Positions 1 to 6,239 of a DNA stretch of 15,696 nucleotides are shown piece by piece. The stretch is taken from assembly GCA_003647035.1 (NCBI GenBank), contig QMMB01000019.1, positions 1 through 15,696 on the forward strand. Direction: 5' to 3'. The first letter of the stretch is position 1; each line of letters opens with the position of its first letter. The DNA is from Deltaproteobacteria bacterium. Its GTDB lineage: Bacteria; Myxococcota_A; Polyangia; Polyangiales; Houyiibacteriaceae. Both the position numbers and the translations under genes were made by a program. The notes under the pieces are model-generated. The model made no database searches, was not told where the DNA came from, and saw only the letters and a list, made by a program, of their open reading frames with translations.

Positions 1-308
1 ATGGATGCAGGTGGCGCCGAAGGCGGCGCAGATGCCGCGGACAACTCCTCGGGCGGAACGTCGGAGACCATGATCACATCATCGAGCTCCACATCCTCGT
101 ACTCGCCGGTTGCCGTGATGAGCGTCTCGGCGGATTCCCCAGCTTCGACGACCTCGACAGCTTCAGGCTGCTCGGAAGACGACTCGCCCTCGCCGTCCAT
201 CATGAGCGCATCGAAGGCACTCTCCGCAAACTCATCGATCTCGTCATCGATTTCGGGCGGCTCACTCATCTTCGTTGGCACATCGCTCGACATGTTGTCA
301 TCCGACAT
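1..308 (-). CDS. Partial CDS, N-terminus of a highly acidic protein of unknown function
   Basis: The gene reads leftward and continues past the left edge, so only its first 102 codons are visible. The ATG at 308-306 is preceded by a strong Shine-Dalgarno (AAGGGGAG) about 6 nt upstream. A second in-frame ATG lies five codons on, but its spacing to the SD is worse. The visible peptide contains about 30 Asp/Glu and a single Lys, with no Arg or His. It ends in an Ala/Pro/Ser-rich stretch that looks like a flexible linker. No signal peptide or membrane segment is visible. I do not recognise the family. Acidic low-complexity N-termini of this kind precede a folded domain in many multidomain myxobacterial proteins, which is only inference here. 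It lies 181 bp downstream of the anti-sigma gene, in the same direction, and probably has its own promoter. Confidence 0.75.
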   Translation of the reverse strand, partial: MSDDNMSSDVPTKMSEPPEIDDEIDEFAESAFDALMMDGEGESSSEQPEAVEVVEAGESAETLITATGEYEDVELDDVIMVSDVPPEELSAASAPPSAPPAS

Positions 309-349
309 TTGGACTCCCCTTCGATTCCCACACGAGGTTACCAGCCTTC

Positions 350-364
350 TCGTCCCTGGGACGA
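350..364. promoter_or_regulatory. 15-bp inverted repeat in the leader of the acidic-protein gene
   Basis: TCGTCCC-T-GGGACGA is a perfect dyad with 7-bp arms around one central base. It sits 42 bp upstream of the ATG at 308, between the anti-sigma gene and the acidic-protein gene. Its position suits an operator, but no regulator can be assigned from the sequence, and no clear -35/-10 pair is evident beside it. Confidence 0.3.
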
Positions 365-465
365 AAGTGCGTCGAACCCGCTCTCCCAAGCGCATGCAAA
401 GTTACGCCGGGGTCAAAAAAAGAATAGAGGTCTGGGGCTCACCGTGTCAACGTCAGAGCCGCTAC

Positions 466-489
466 AAACCTCAAGACTGGCCGAGGTTT
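466..489 (-). terminator. Weak hairpin just after the anti-sigma stop codon
   Basis: AAACCTC and GAGGTTT form a 7-bp stem with a 10-nt loop, starting one base past the TGA at 492-490. It is not followed directly by a T-tract on the minus strand. The next T-run is about 40 nt further on. It could be an mRNA 3'-end stabiliser or a poor intrinsic terminator. Confidence 0.25.
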
Positions 490-1284
490 TCAGTACGCAA
501 CGCGTGCGCTGGCGGCGAGTTGGAAGAGCGCGGGGCGATCGATGTCTCCGAAAAACGCGTAGTTCACGCCGCCTTGCTGGCGGATGGTCACCACGGTGCC
601 GCCTACATCATGATAGTACAGCTCACGTCCACCGACATGTGTGCGCTTCGCGTTGCGCACGATCTCGGGCGACTGGAAGACCAGCAGTGTGACGCGTTGG
701 CCCCCGCGCTCGTAGTAGAGCGCGGCGGCCGGCCGGGCACCGATTCTGATGTAGCGGGCACCGACGAACTTCATACCCGGCTCTTCGAACTGGGCAGGCT
801 TCACCTGGAAAGGGGTCTTGCCCTGGAAGTAGCGAACGACTTCCTGCGGGGCCTCGGCCTCCACGTCGGGGGGCAGAGCCTGGGAATGCAGGTTCATGAA
901 GTCTTGGAGCATGCCGGCGCTCTGGTAGTCCGTGCTCTCTGGCAAACCGACCACAGCGCCGACCACGAGGATCGCCGCAGCGGCTGCTGCGATCGGCCAA
1001 GTTTGACGCCACCGCATCGGCCGCACTTCGATCAGCGACGTGTGCTCCGCCCTCGTCTCATCAATCTCGTCCAGGCGATGGACCGCCCGGCCCCATAGAT
1101 GCTCAGGCGCGCGAACGCCTCCGATCGAATCCCGCGTCTGCTGGCGCAACGAGCTTTCGAACGCGAGGTGCTCCTGACAACCCGCGCACGCTTCCAAGTG
1201 GCGCTCGAACTCGATCTGCGTGGCCGGGTCGAGCTCCCCGTCGACGAACGCGCCGAGATGACGTCGTACGAGCTTGCAACTCAT
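490..1284 (-). CDS. Membrane-anchored zinc-finger (ZAS) anti-sigma factor
   Basis: This 264-residue protein should bind and silence the ECF sigma factor encoded directly upstream. Residues 1-45 form a ZAS domain: Cys3, then His29-x3-Cys33-x2-Cys36. The Cys3-to-His29 spacing of 26 residues equals that of the zinc site of Streptomyces RsrA (C11, H37, C41, C44), where oxidation to a disulfide releases the sigma factor. Residues about 97-114 form one Ala/Val-rich membrane helix. Residues 115-264 would be periplasmic and carry the GARxxxxGxRPAAxLxY-type and G-x-NYAFFGDI patterns found in many transmembrane anti-sigma factors. RsrA itself is soluble, so this combination differs from the classical model. 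The ATG at 1284 overlaps the sigma TGA (ATGA), which implies coupled translation. Membership in the anti-sigma class is secure. The redox-sensing role is inferred. Confidence 0.9.
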   Translation of the reverse strand: MSCKLVRRHLGAFVDGELDPATQIEFERHLEACAGCQEHLAFESSLRQQTRDSIGGVRAPEHLWGRAVHRLDEIDETRAEHTSLIEVRPMRWRQTWPIAAAAAAILVVGAVVGLPESTDYQSAGMLQDFMNLHSQALPPDVEAEAPQEVVRYFQGKTPFQVKPAQFEEPGMKFVGARYIRIGARPAAALYYERGGQRVTLLVFQSPEIVRNAKRTHVGGRELYYHDVGGTVVTIRQQGGVNYAFFGDIDRPALFQLAASARVAY

Positions 1285-1928
1285 GACTTCAACGCCTTGC
1301 GCGCACGAAATGCTTCGAGCGGAATCGGTTCCTCGATGTCACCGTCGTCGTCTTCGATGATGCCCAACTCCACCGCATGCTTTTGCAACGAGCCTTGAAG
1401 CTGCTTACGGGCGCGATGCAAGCGGGACATGACGGTGCCGATCGGGCAGCCGACGACATCGGCGATTTCTTTGTAGGTAAGCTCCTCGACGTCGGCGAGT
1501 AGCACCATCGCGCGGGCGTCGTCCGACAGCTCGTCGAACGCGCGCTTGATCTCCCGCGCGATCAATCGCCGCTGCGCATCACCTTCGGGGTCGGTGAGGC
1601 CGCGCATGCTCGCCCGGCTCATGACGCCCTCCCCGACGGGCACCGCCATGGGACCGTCGAAGACCTGTCGCTCGCGGACGGCGCGACGGTATCGGTTGAC
1701 GAAGGAGTTCATCTGGATTCTCAACAGCCAAGCCTTGAAGTTGGTGCCTGTCTCAAAGCGAGCGTAGAAGCGATAGGCTCGCACCAGCGTGTCCTGAACC
1801 AAATCCTCCGCATCGACCGGCGAGCGAGTCAGCCGAAGTGCCACCGAGTAGAGCGCATCCAGATGCGGTCGCGCCTCGACCTCGAAAAGCTGCCGCTCCG
1901 GGGCGATTTTCTTCGATTTGCTGGGCAT
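1281..1928 (-). CDS. ECF (sigma-70 family) RNA polymerase sigma factor, SigR/ECF12-like
   Basis: The protein has 215 residues. Region sigma-2 spans about residues 20-83, with the DAEDLVQDTLVRAYR helix and the GTNFKAWLxxIxxNSFVNRYRR block that is typical of SigR/RpoE-like group members. Region sigma-4 spans about 125-178, with the helix-turn-helix TYKEIADVVGCPIGTVMSRLHRAR. An unusual acidic tail of about 35 residues (IIEDDDGDIEEP) follows sigma-4. The ATG at 1928 is the only start before the sigma-2 domain, and its SD is weak (AAGAG). The gene shares the ATGA overlap with its anti-sigma factor and lies 30 bp after the PhaR-like gene. It should direct RNA polymerase to a stress regulon that likely includes its own operon. 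Assignment to the SigR/ECF12 branch rests on motif similarity and on the RsrA-like zinc spacing of the partner. Confidence 0.93.
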   Translation of the reverse strand: MPSKSKKIAPERQLFEVEARPHLDALYSVALRLTRSPVDAEDLVQDTLVRAYRFYARFETGTNFKAWLLRIQMNSFVNRYRRAVRERQVFDGPMAVPVGEGVMSRASMRGLTDPEGDAQRRLIAREIKRAFDELSDDARAMVLLADVEELTYKEIADVVGCPIGTVMSRLHRARKQLQGSLQKHAVELGIIEDDDGDIEEPIPLEAFRARKALKS

Positions 1929-1940
1929 GCCTACTCTTAG

Positions 1941-1965
1941 AACCCGCTTAAACGGGAATTATTCC
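1941..1965 (-). promoter_or_regulatory. Candidate SigR-type autoregulatory promoter (GGAAT-N17-GTT) with embedded dyad
   Basis: On the minus strand GGAAT (1965-1961) and GTT (1943-1941) are separated by 17 bases. This is close to the GGAAT-N18-GTT consensus known for the SigR group. It lies 12 nt before the sigma ATG, so transcription would start almost at the start codon and give a near-leaderless mRNA. The spacer holds a near-perfect dyad, CCCGTTTAAGCGGG (1957-1944 on the minus strand), which could instead form a weak terminator hairpin for the PhaR-like gene. The two readings compete. Confidence 0.35.
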
Positions 1966-2462
1966 AAGTTATCAGGCGAGTCGTCTTTTGTAGAGCCCTG
2001 GCGCACTTTTGCTTCCAGCTCCTCGATTCGAGTCTGAAGCCGGAGCACCTCGCCTTGGAGCTGCTTCACGTGAGCGGCCGCCCTCTCCAGAACCGCGCGC
2101 ACACGGTCATCGGCCGCGCTATAGACCTCGGCGCCGATCTCCTCGGCCCGACCCACGAGCTTGCCAACCGGACCCTCTTTTAGCGAGGAAATGAGCTTGT
2201 GGCGGCCCTGTAGGATGAAGCCGCGAAGGCTCTGTACCGACCAGGCCGTGGCGTTTCCGCTCTTCTGCTCCTCGTAGATGATCTGGGCGAGCGTGATCTT
2301 GGTGATGTCCGCCTTCGAACCGTTGTCGATGACCTTCACCTCGTCGCCGTTACGAACGAGCTCTGCGATGCGGTCGAGGGTGACGTACTTGCTGTCGCGC
2401 GTGTCATACAGCTTGCGGTTTGCGTACCGCTTGATGACCCGAGTCTGCTCCGTCTCAACCAT
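1959..2462 (-). CDS. PhaR-like polyhydroxyalkanoate synthesis regulator (PHB_acc_N DNA-binding domain)
   Basis: Residues 8-67 match the PHB/PHA accumulation regulator DNA-binding domain: RVIKRYANRKLYDTRDSKYVTL, then a VKVIDN core and the ITLAQIIYEEQ helix. In characterised PhaR proteins this domain represses phasin and PHA genes and also senses the polymer. Residues about 120-155 form a Leu/Glu-rich coiled coil that probably drives oligomerisation, and the tail is charged. I start it at ATG 2462 (167 residues), because family members usually begin a few residues before RVIKRY. An in-frame GTG at 2492 would add ten residues but lies inside an inverted repeat. Neither start has a clear SD. No PHA synthase or phasin gene is visible nearby, so a direct PHA role is not shown. 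It is the first gene of the block that leads into the sigma/anti-sigma pair. Confidence 0.85.
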   Translation of the reverse strand: MVETEQTRVIKRYANRKLYDTRDSKYVTLDRIAELVRNGDEVKVIDNGSKADITKITLAQIIYEEQKSGNATAWSVQSLRGFILQGRHKLISSLKEGPVGKLVGRAEEIGAEVYSAADDRVRAVLERAAAHVKQLQGEVLRLQTRIEELEAKVRQGSTKDDSPDNLE

Positions 2463-2472
2463 CGCTGAGACG

Positions 2473-2500
2473 AGGCTAGCCCGGCGACGCACTGCGTCAA
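2473..2500 (-). promoter_or_regulatory. Candidate promoter with overlapping operator upstream of the PhaR-like gene
   Basis: On the minus strand TTGACG (2500-2495) and TAGCCT (2478-2473) are 16 bp apart, 10 nt before ATG 2462. The perfect 13-bp dyad GACGCA-C-TGCGTC (2486-2498) covers the end of the -35 box and part of the spacer, where a repressor would block transcription. Autoregulation by PhaR is known in other species, so self-binding is plausible but unproven. The -10 match is poor. Confidence 0.3.
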
Positions 2501-2552
2501 GCTGGCGCTTTGCAGCTGTCTCGTTACGCTAGCCGGAAGGGGCACGCTGGCC

Positions 2553-3317
2553 GTGGGGGACGCAACATCGTTCGGAGAGCTCTTTCAGCGGCTAGCGCGG
2601 CTGGACGAGATCGAGATGCGCGTCGGCCTGATCTGCGAGCGCCTCGAATCATTGTCGGACGAGGAGGCGGTGCGACTGCTCGACGAGGCGCATCGAGGCG
2701 CATCGCTTGGCGGCGCCGATGCACACTCGGTGTTTCTCGCACTGGGCTGGACGCTTTTCGATCCGCGGATTGTGCCGCGGCGACCCCAGCTTGGGGCCAC
2801 CGCAAGACGCGTCGAGCTGCACCACGTCGCTGACTTCGTAGCACCACCCTCCGACGACGAGGCTCCGTCGGAAGACAAGCGCCGGGTTCCCGATTTCGGA
2901 CGCGGCCGCCCGCTCACGCTTGGCGAACGGAAGTCACTTGCGCGCACTCACGATCGGTCGCTGATTCAACGGGTCGTGCGCGACCCCCATCCTGACGTCG
3001 TTCGCATTCTGCTCGACAACCCGTCCCTGACAGAAGAAGACGTGGTCCGCATTTGTGCCGCGCGGCCCAATCACCCGACCGTCTTGCACACCGTATACGG
3101 GCATCGTCGATGGGTGGTGCGCTACCGGCCGCGCAACGCAATCGTGCGTAACCCAGACACGCCGCTCGACACCGCGTTGCTGCTCGCTCCTCTTCTGCGC
3201 AAGACCGAGCTCGAGGAAGCGGCATCGGCGTCTGACCTTGCCCCGCCGCTTCGGCTGAGCTGTAAGGCGATTCTCGAGATACGAACAATCAGACCACACG
3301 ACGAGCAGACGGATTGA
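2553..3317 (+). CDS. Conserved hypothetical protein with helical (LRV/HEAT-like) repeats
   Basis: This 254-residue protein starts at GTG 2553, with GGAAGGGG about 10 nt upstream. The N-terminal 70 residues look helical and acidic. A charged linker (about 95-120) follows. Residues about 125-215 contain two or three short helical repeats of the form SLIQRVVRDPHPDVVRILL, DNPSLTEEDVVRICAARP and RNPDTPLDTALLL. This pattern (residues lost, position of NP/DP, followed by a helix) resembles leucine-rich-repeat-variant or DUF2336-type alpha-solenoids, which usually bind proteins. There is no signal peptide or membrane helix, so it is probably cytoplasmic. It is divergent from the PhaR-like gene and converges with tatA, with a 12-bp gap. 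I do not recognise a specific function. Confidence 0.8.
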   Translation: MGDATSFGELFQRLARLDEIEMRVGLICERLESLSDEEAVRLLDEAHRGASLGGADAHSVFLALGWTLFDPRIVPRRPQLGATARRVELHHVADFVAPPSDDEAPSEDKRRVPDFGRGRPLTLGERKSLARTHDRSLIQRVVRDPHPDVVRILLDNPSLTEEDVVRICAARPNHPTVLHTVYGHRRWVVRYRPRNAIVRNPDTPLDTALLLAPLLRKTELEEAASASDLAPPLRLSCKAILEIRTIRPHDEQTD

Positions 3318-3329
3318 GCGGGACTGAGG

Positions 3330-3578
3330 CTACTTGCTCTCGACCTTGTCGACGACTTCGGCATCCTCCACACGGGAGGCGGCCTGCTTCGGGACCTGCT
3401 TGTCGGCCGGTGTCACGTCTGGTGTCACATCGATGTCGTCGTCGGTGTTGAGGCCCCGCTTGAGATTGCGGATGGCCTTGCCGAGCCCTTCGCCGATTTG
3501 AGGCAGCCGTCCGGCGCCGAAAATCAGCATCACGATCAGAAAAACAATGACTAGCTCGCCGAATCCAAGATTGGGCAC
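3330..3578 (-). CDS. tatA: Sec-independent (twin-arginine) translocase component TatA/E
   Basis: The 82-residue product has the TatA layout: a short N-terminus, one membrane helix (about residues 8-21, GELVIVFLIVMLIFG), the hinge GAGRLPQIGEGLGKAIRNLKRG as an amphipathic helix (about 22-42), and an acidic Pro-containing tail. TatA oligomers form the pore-like path for folded Tat substrates in the inner membrane. I chose GTG 3578 rather than the upstream in-frame ATG at 3602, because GGAGGGGAT sits 5-7 nt before the GTG and the family starts just before the helix (MPNLGFGEL). No tatB or tatC gene is beside it, so it is an orphan tatA here, which is common. Confidence 0.93.
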   Translation of the reverse strand: MPNLGFGELVIVFLIVMLIFGAGRLPQIGEGLGKAIRNLKRGLNTDDDIDVTPDVTPADKQVPKQAASRVEDAEVVDKVESK

Positions 3579-3608
3579 GGTATCCCCTCCGTCTCCTTCC
3601 ACGGTACG

Positions 3609-3621
3609 CCGGTCCGACCGG
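3609..3621. promoter_or_regulatory. 13-bp inverted repeat between divergent tatA and HAD genes
   Basis: CCGGTC-C-GACCGG is a perfect dyad centred in the 79-bp divergent spacer between the tatA start (3578) and the HAD start (3658). It might be a shared operator, but in GC-rich DNA such short dyads also arise by chance. No confident -10/-35 pair is visible. Confidence 0.2.
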
Positions 3622-3657
3622 GTCCGGAAGTCCAGGGGTATGGTATGGGGAGCCGAG

Positions 3658-4437
3658 ATGCAGAGCTACCGAGAGCTGGATCCCGCCGGCGTCCGCGGCG
3701 TGGTCTTCGATATCGACGATACCGTCACCCGCAATGGCGTGCTCGAGGCTAACGCGTACTCCGCTATGCACCTGCTGGCAGGCGCCGGTTTCGAGCTGAT
3801 CGCCGTAACTGGCAGGCCACTCGGCTGGACCGACGTAATCGCGCGCCTGTGGCCTGTCCGAGCTGCGGTCGGGGAAAACGGCGCAGGCTGGGCTTGGGTC
3901 GACGATGCCGGGACGCACGAAGGGTACTTCTGCACCGAGACGGAACGTGCCGATCAGGCGGTCCTACTCGACGCGATCCGCTGTCAGGTCGAGACCGACA
4001 TCCCGCAGGTGCAAACCACCTGCGATCATCTTCACCGCCGCTGCGACCTCGCCTTCGACGTAGGCGAGTTCGCGTCGCTGCCGCAAGGGGAGATCGATGC
4101 ATTGGTCGGCCTCATCGAACGGATGGGCGCGCGCAGCTCCGTCTCGACCGTGCATGCGCACGCCGTCCCGGGCGCATGGGACAAAGCCAAAGGGGTGGCG
4201 CGCGCGCTCGAGGAGGTCCTAGGCATCGAACTCAGTGCCGAGCTCGAACGCTGGGTGTTCGTGGGCGACAGCGGGAACGACGCCGCGGCGTTCGAATACT
4301 TCTCCAAGAGCGTCGGAGTCGCGAACGTCCGGGAGCATTTAGACCGGCTTCCCGTCCCTCCTCGATACATCACAGACGGCGACCGAGGCCGCGGCTTTGC
4401 CGAGCTCGCCGCGCACCTCGGGGGAGCCCGTGGCTAA
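3658..4437 (+). CDS. HAD-superfamily (IIB/Cof-like) phosphatase
   Basis: The 259-residue protein carries the HAD catalytic motifs. Motif I is FDIDDT, with nucleophile Asp18 and acid/base Asp20. Motif II is AVTGRP (Thr51). A motif III lysine lies in WDKAKGVARAL (Lys176 or 178). Motif IV is FVGDSGNDAAAFEYF (Asp204 and Asp208, Mg2+ ligands). The ENGA signature after motif II and the cap inserted between motifs II and III match the IIB subclass, which includes sugar-phosphate phosphatases such as the trehalose, sucrose and mannosyl-3-phosphoglycerate enzymes. The substrate cannot be read from the sequence. Start ATG 3658 has GGGGAG 5 nt upstream. An in-frame ATG at 3640 would add six residues. 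The stop lies 8 bp inside the next gene, so the pair is likely co-translated. Confidence 0.88.
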   Translation: MQSYRELDPAGVRGVVFDIDDTVTRNGVLEANAYSAMHLLAGAGFELIAVTGRPLGWTDVIARLWPVRAAVGENGAGWAWVDDAGTHEGYFCTETERADQAVLLDAIRCQVETDIPQVQTTCDHLHRRCDLAFDVGEFASLPQGEIDALVGLIERMGARSSVSTVHAHAVPGAWDKAKGVARALEEVLGIELSAELERWVFVGDSGNDAAAFEYFSKSVGVANVREHLDRLPVPPRYITDGDRGRGFAELAAHLGGARG

Positions 4438-5239
4438 ACGCAAACGGCGGCACAGCGTGACGGGGTCAGAGGCACACTACGAAGACGGTGCCTACTACGA
4501 TCAGGCGTATCGTCGGCGACGGCACGACGTGCGGTTCTACACCCGACTGGCGGCCGAGTCGGGCGGCCCCGTGCTCGAGCTTGGCGTGGGGACCGGCCGG
4601 GTTGCGTTTGCGATCGCCAAAGCGGGCATCGCCGTCGTCGGAGTCGAACCCATGTCCCCGATGCTCGAGCAGGCCCACCAGCGGCTCGGACGGCTGCCGC
4701 GCGCGGCGCGCGATCGGGTGGAGCTCCGTCAGGGCGACCTCGCGCGCCTTCGCCTCCGGCGGAAATTCCCCTTGGTCATCGCTCCCTTCAACGTGTGGAT
4801 GCACCTCTACACGCGAGAGGAGATCGAGCGTGGATTCGCGACCGTCCGCCATCATCTGCAAGCCGGAGGTCGTTTCGCCTTCGACGTTTTGCTGCCCGAC
4901 CCAGTCAGCCTCGCCCGCAATCCATCGAAGCAGTACCGCGGCGGTGAAGTCCCGCACCCCCGAGGCGGCGTTCGCTATCGCTATAGCGAGTACTTCAGCT
5001 ACGACCCCGTCACGCAGATCGAAACCATCATGATGGACTTCGAGCATCCGGAGAAAAAGGGGCAATCGTTTTGCACGCCGCTCACGCAGAGGCAGTTCTT
5101 CCCGGCCGAGCTCGAGGCGTTGCTGCACTACAATGGCTTCGCGTTGGAGTCGCACACGGGAGACTTCGACGGGAAGCCGATCACCGACGCCGCCGAGTCT
5201 CAGGTCCTCATCGCCCGCCTACGCCGGGCTAGTCCCTGA
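4430..5239 (+). CDS. Class I SAM-dependent methyltransferase
   Basis: The 269-residue protein has a Rossmann-type methyltransferase core: motif I VLELGVGTGRVAFAIA (residues 48-63), the acidic end of strand 2 at GVEPMSPML (Glu73), an RQGDL segment near 104, and the FPLVIAPFNVWMHL strand 4. The C-terminal third (KKGQSFCTPLTQRQFFPAELEALL) resembles the usual substrate-side region of small-molecule methyltransferases. The substrate is unknown. I chose GTG 4430 with GGGGGAG 3-4 nt upstream. It overlaps the HAD stop codon region by 8 bp, which suggests translational coupling and a shared pathway. Its 3' end overlaps the convergent sulfotransferase by 11 bp. Confidence 0.9.
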   Translation: MAKRKRRHSVTGSEAHYEDGAYYDQAYRRRRHDVRFYTRLAAESGGPVLELGVGTGRVAFAIAKAGIAVVGVEPMSPMLEQAHQRLGRLPRAARDRVELRQGDLARLRLRRKFPLVIAPFNVWMHLYTREEIERGFATVRHHLQAGGRFAFDVLLPDPVSLARNPSKQYRGGEVPHPRGGVRYRYSEYFSYDPVTQIETIMMDFEHPEKKGQSFCTPLTQRQFFPAELEALLHYNGFALESHTGDFDGKPITDAAESQVLIARLRRASP

Positions 5240-6221
5240 GCAGCACGTCGCAGTAGTACTTCACGCGCTTGATGATCTTGCCATGCGCGCGCTTGTGGAT
5301 GTCTTTCTTCAAGGCAAGCATGACTCGGCGCTGAAACGTGTAGCTGTTGCGCGGCGGCTTGGGCGCCGGCCCGCCTCCTGCGGCCTCGATTGGCGCCCAC
5401 AGTGCATCCGTGGGCCACTGCCACGCCTCGAGATCGGCGGGGTCGATCTGTCCGATCATCTGCTCGGCCAGCATGCGCTTGTCGGAATCATGGGCGAGCT
5501 CGGCAGCCCATTTGTCGACGTTGTCCGCAACCGGCCGGTCGTGCGTGTGGACGGTAATCGGATCGCCCATCCCCTTTTTCATCGGTCCCGCCTTGCCGTA
5601 CTCGACCGCGCCAGGTTCGTGCTCGAGACCGAGGAACGCAAAGATCCGCTCCAGCTGGGACTCGGGTTCGATCACCAAATCTTCGTAGGCTACGTGCAGC
5701 AAGGGAACGGGCCGCTCGCGCAAGAACCCCGCCATGGCCGGCACGTACCGCTCGAGGATCGGATTGAAGCCGTGCGCGGCGCCCCAATCGCCATTGAAAA
5801 AGCTGTTCGCGTACGAGCTGAAGATCGCGAGAGGATGTCGGGTCAAGACCACGTACATCGCGTCCGGATAGAGGCGCTGCAAGAAAGGCAGCACGAGCGC
5901 GTTAGCCGGGGTCTTGTCGAGGAAGATGCTGCTCTCGCTCGTCGACAACATACGGCCGTACAACGTGTCGGTGTAGGCGCGTAGCGCATCGAGGTAATCT
6001 TGCTCCCCCCCGGGCAGCCCTTCGATGAATGTCTTGACCGCCTCGGCCGCGTTGATGTGGTCGTACGGCGCCTTGTCGATGTTGCCGTAGACGCCGAGGT
6101 GCGCGATCGGTGTAATCAGGTGCGGCTCCGGATGGGTAAAGATCTCGGAGTGCGCACCCAGCATGCGCTGAAGGAGCGTTGAGCCCGCACGGGGCGGCGA
6201 GATTACGAAGACGAGTGACAT
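5229..6221 (-). CDS. PAPS-dependent sulfotransferase family protein
   Basis: The 330-residue protein opens with the 5'-phosphosulfate-binding loop SPPRAGSTLLQRML (about residues 8-21), the P-loop-like motif of sulfotransferases. The 3'-phosphate-binding motif follows at YVVLTRHPLAIFSSYANS (Arg128, Ser135/136). LDKTP near 101-105 and AYEDLVIEPESQLERIFAFLGL in the second half are also typical. It should transfer sulfate from PAPS to a hydroxyl or amine, but the acceptor cannot be told. Start ATG 6221 has a modest SD (AAGGGC). It begins 18 bp after the aconitase stop codon in the same direction, so it probably shares its transcript, which is an odd pairing for a TCA-cycle gene. The methyltransferase and HAD genes next door could act on the same metabolite, but that is inference. 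Confidence 0.88.
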   Translation of the reverse strand: MSLVFVISPPRAGSTLLQRMLGAHSEIFTHPEPHLITPIAHLGVYGNIDKAPYDHINAAEAVKTFIEGLPGGEQDYLDALRAYTDTLYGRMLSTSESSIFLDKTPANALVLPFLQRLYPDAMYVVLTRHPLAIFSSYANSFFNGDWGAAHGFNPILERYVPAMAGFLRERPVPLLHVAYEDLVIEPESQLERIFAFLGLEHEPGAVEYGKAGPMKKGMGDPITVHTHDRPVADNVDKWAAELAHDSDKRMLAEQMIGQIDPADLEAWQWPTDALWAPIEAAGGGPAPKPPRNSYTFQRRVMLALKKDIHKRAHGKIIKRVKYYCDVLLRD

Positions 6222-6239
6222 GACGCCCTTGGCGGTCGC

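Noticed and set aside
291..328. GGAAT-N17-GTC upstream of the acidic-protein gene as a second sigma-dependent promoter
   Set aside because: The -10 element would fall on and after the ATG, downstream of the strong SD, so it cannot drive that start.
1..1098. Long plus-strand open frame of 365 codons at the left edge
   Set aside because: It is antisense to the acidic-protein gene and the anti-sigma gene, both of which have SDs or clear domains. The plus-strand peptide is low in complexity and lacks any domain.
3330..3602. Longer TatA starting at ATG 3602
   Set aside because: GTG 3578 has a near-ideal SD and gives the family-typical short N-terminus. The extra eight residues are Gly/Asp-rich and include the SD itself.
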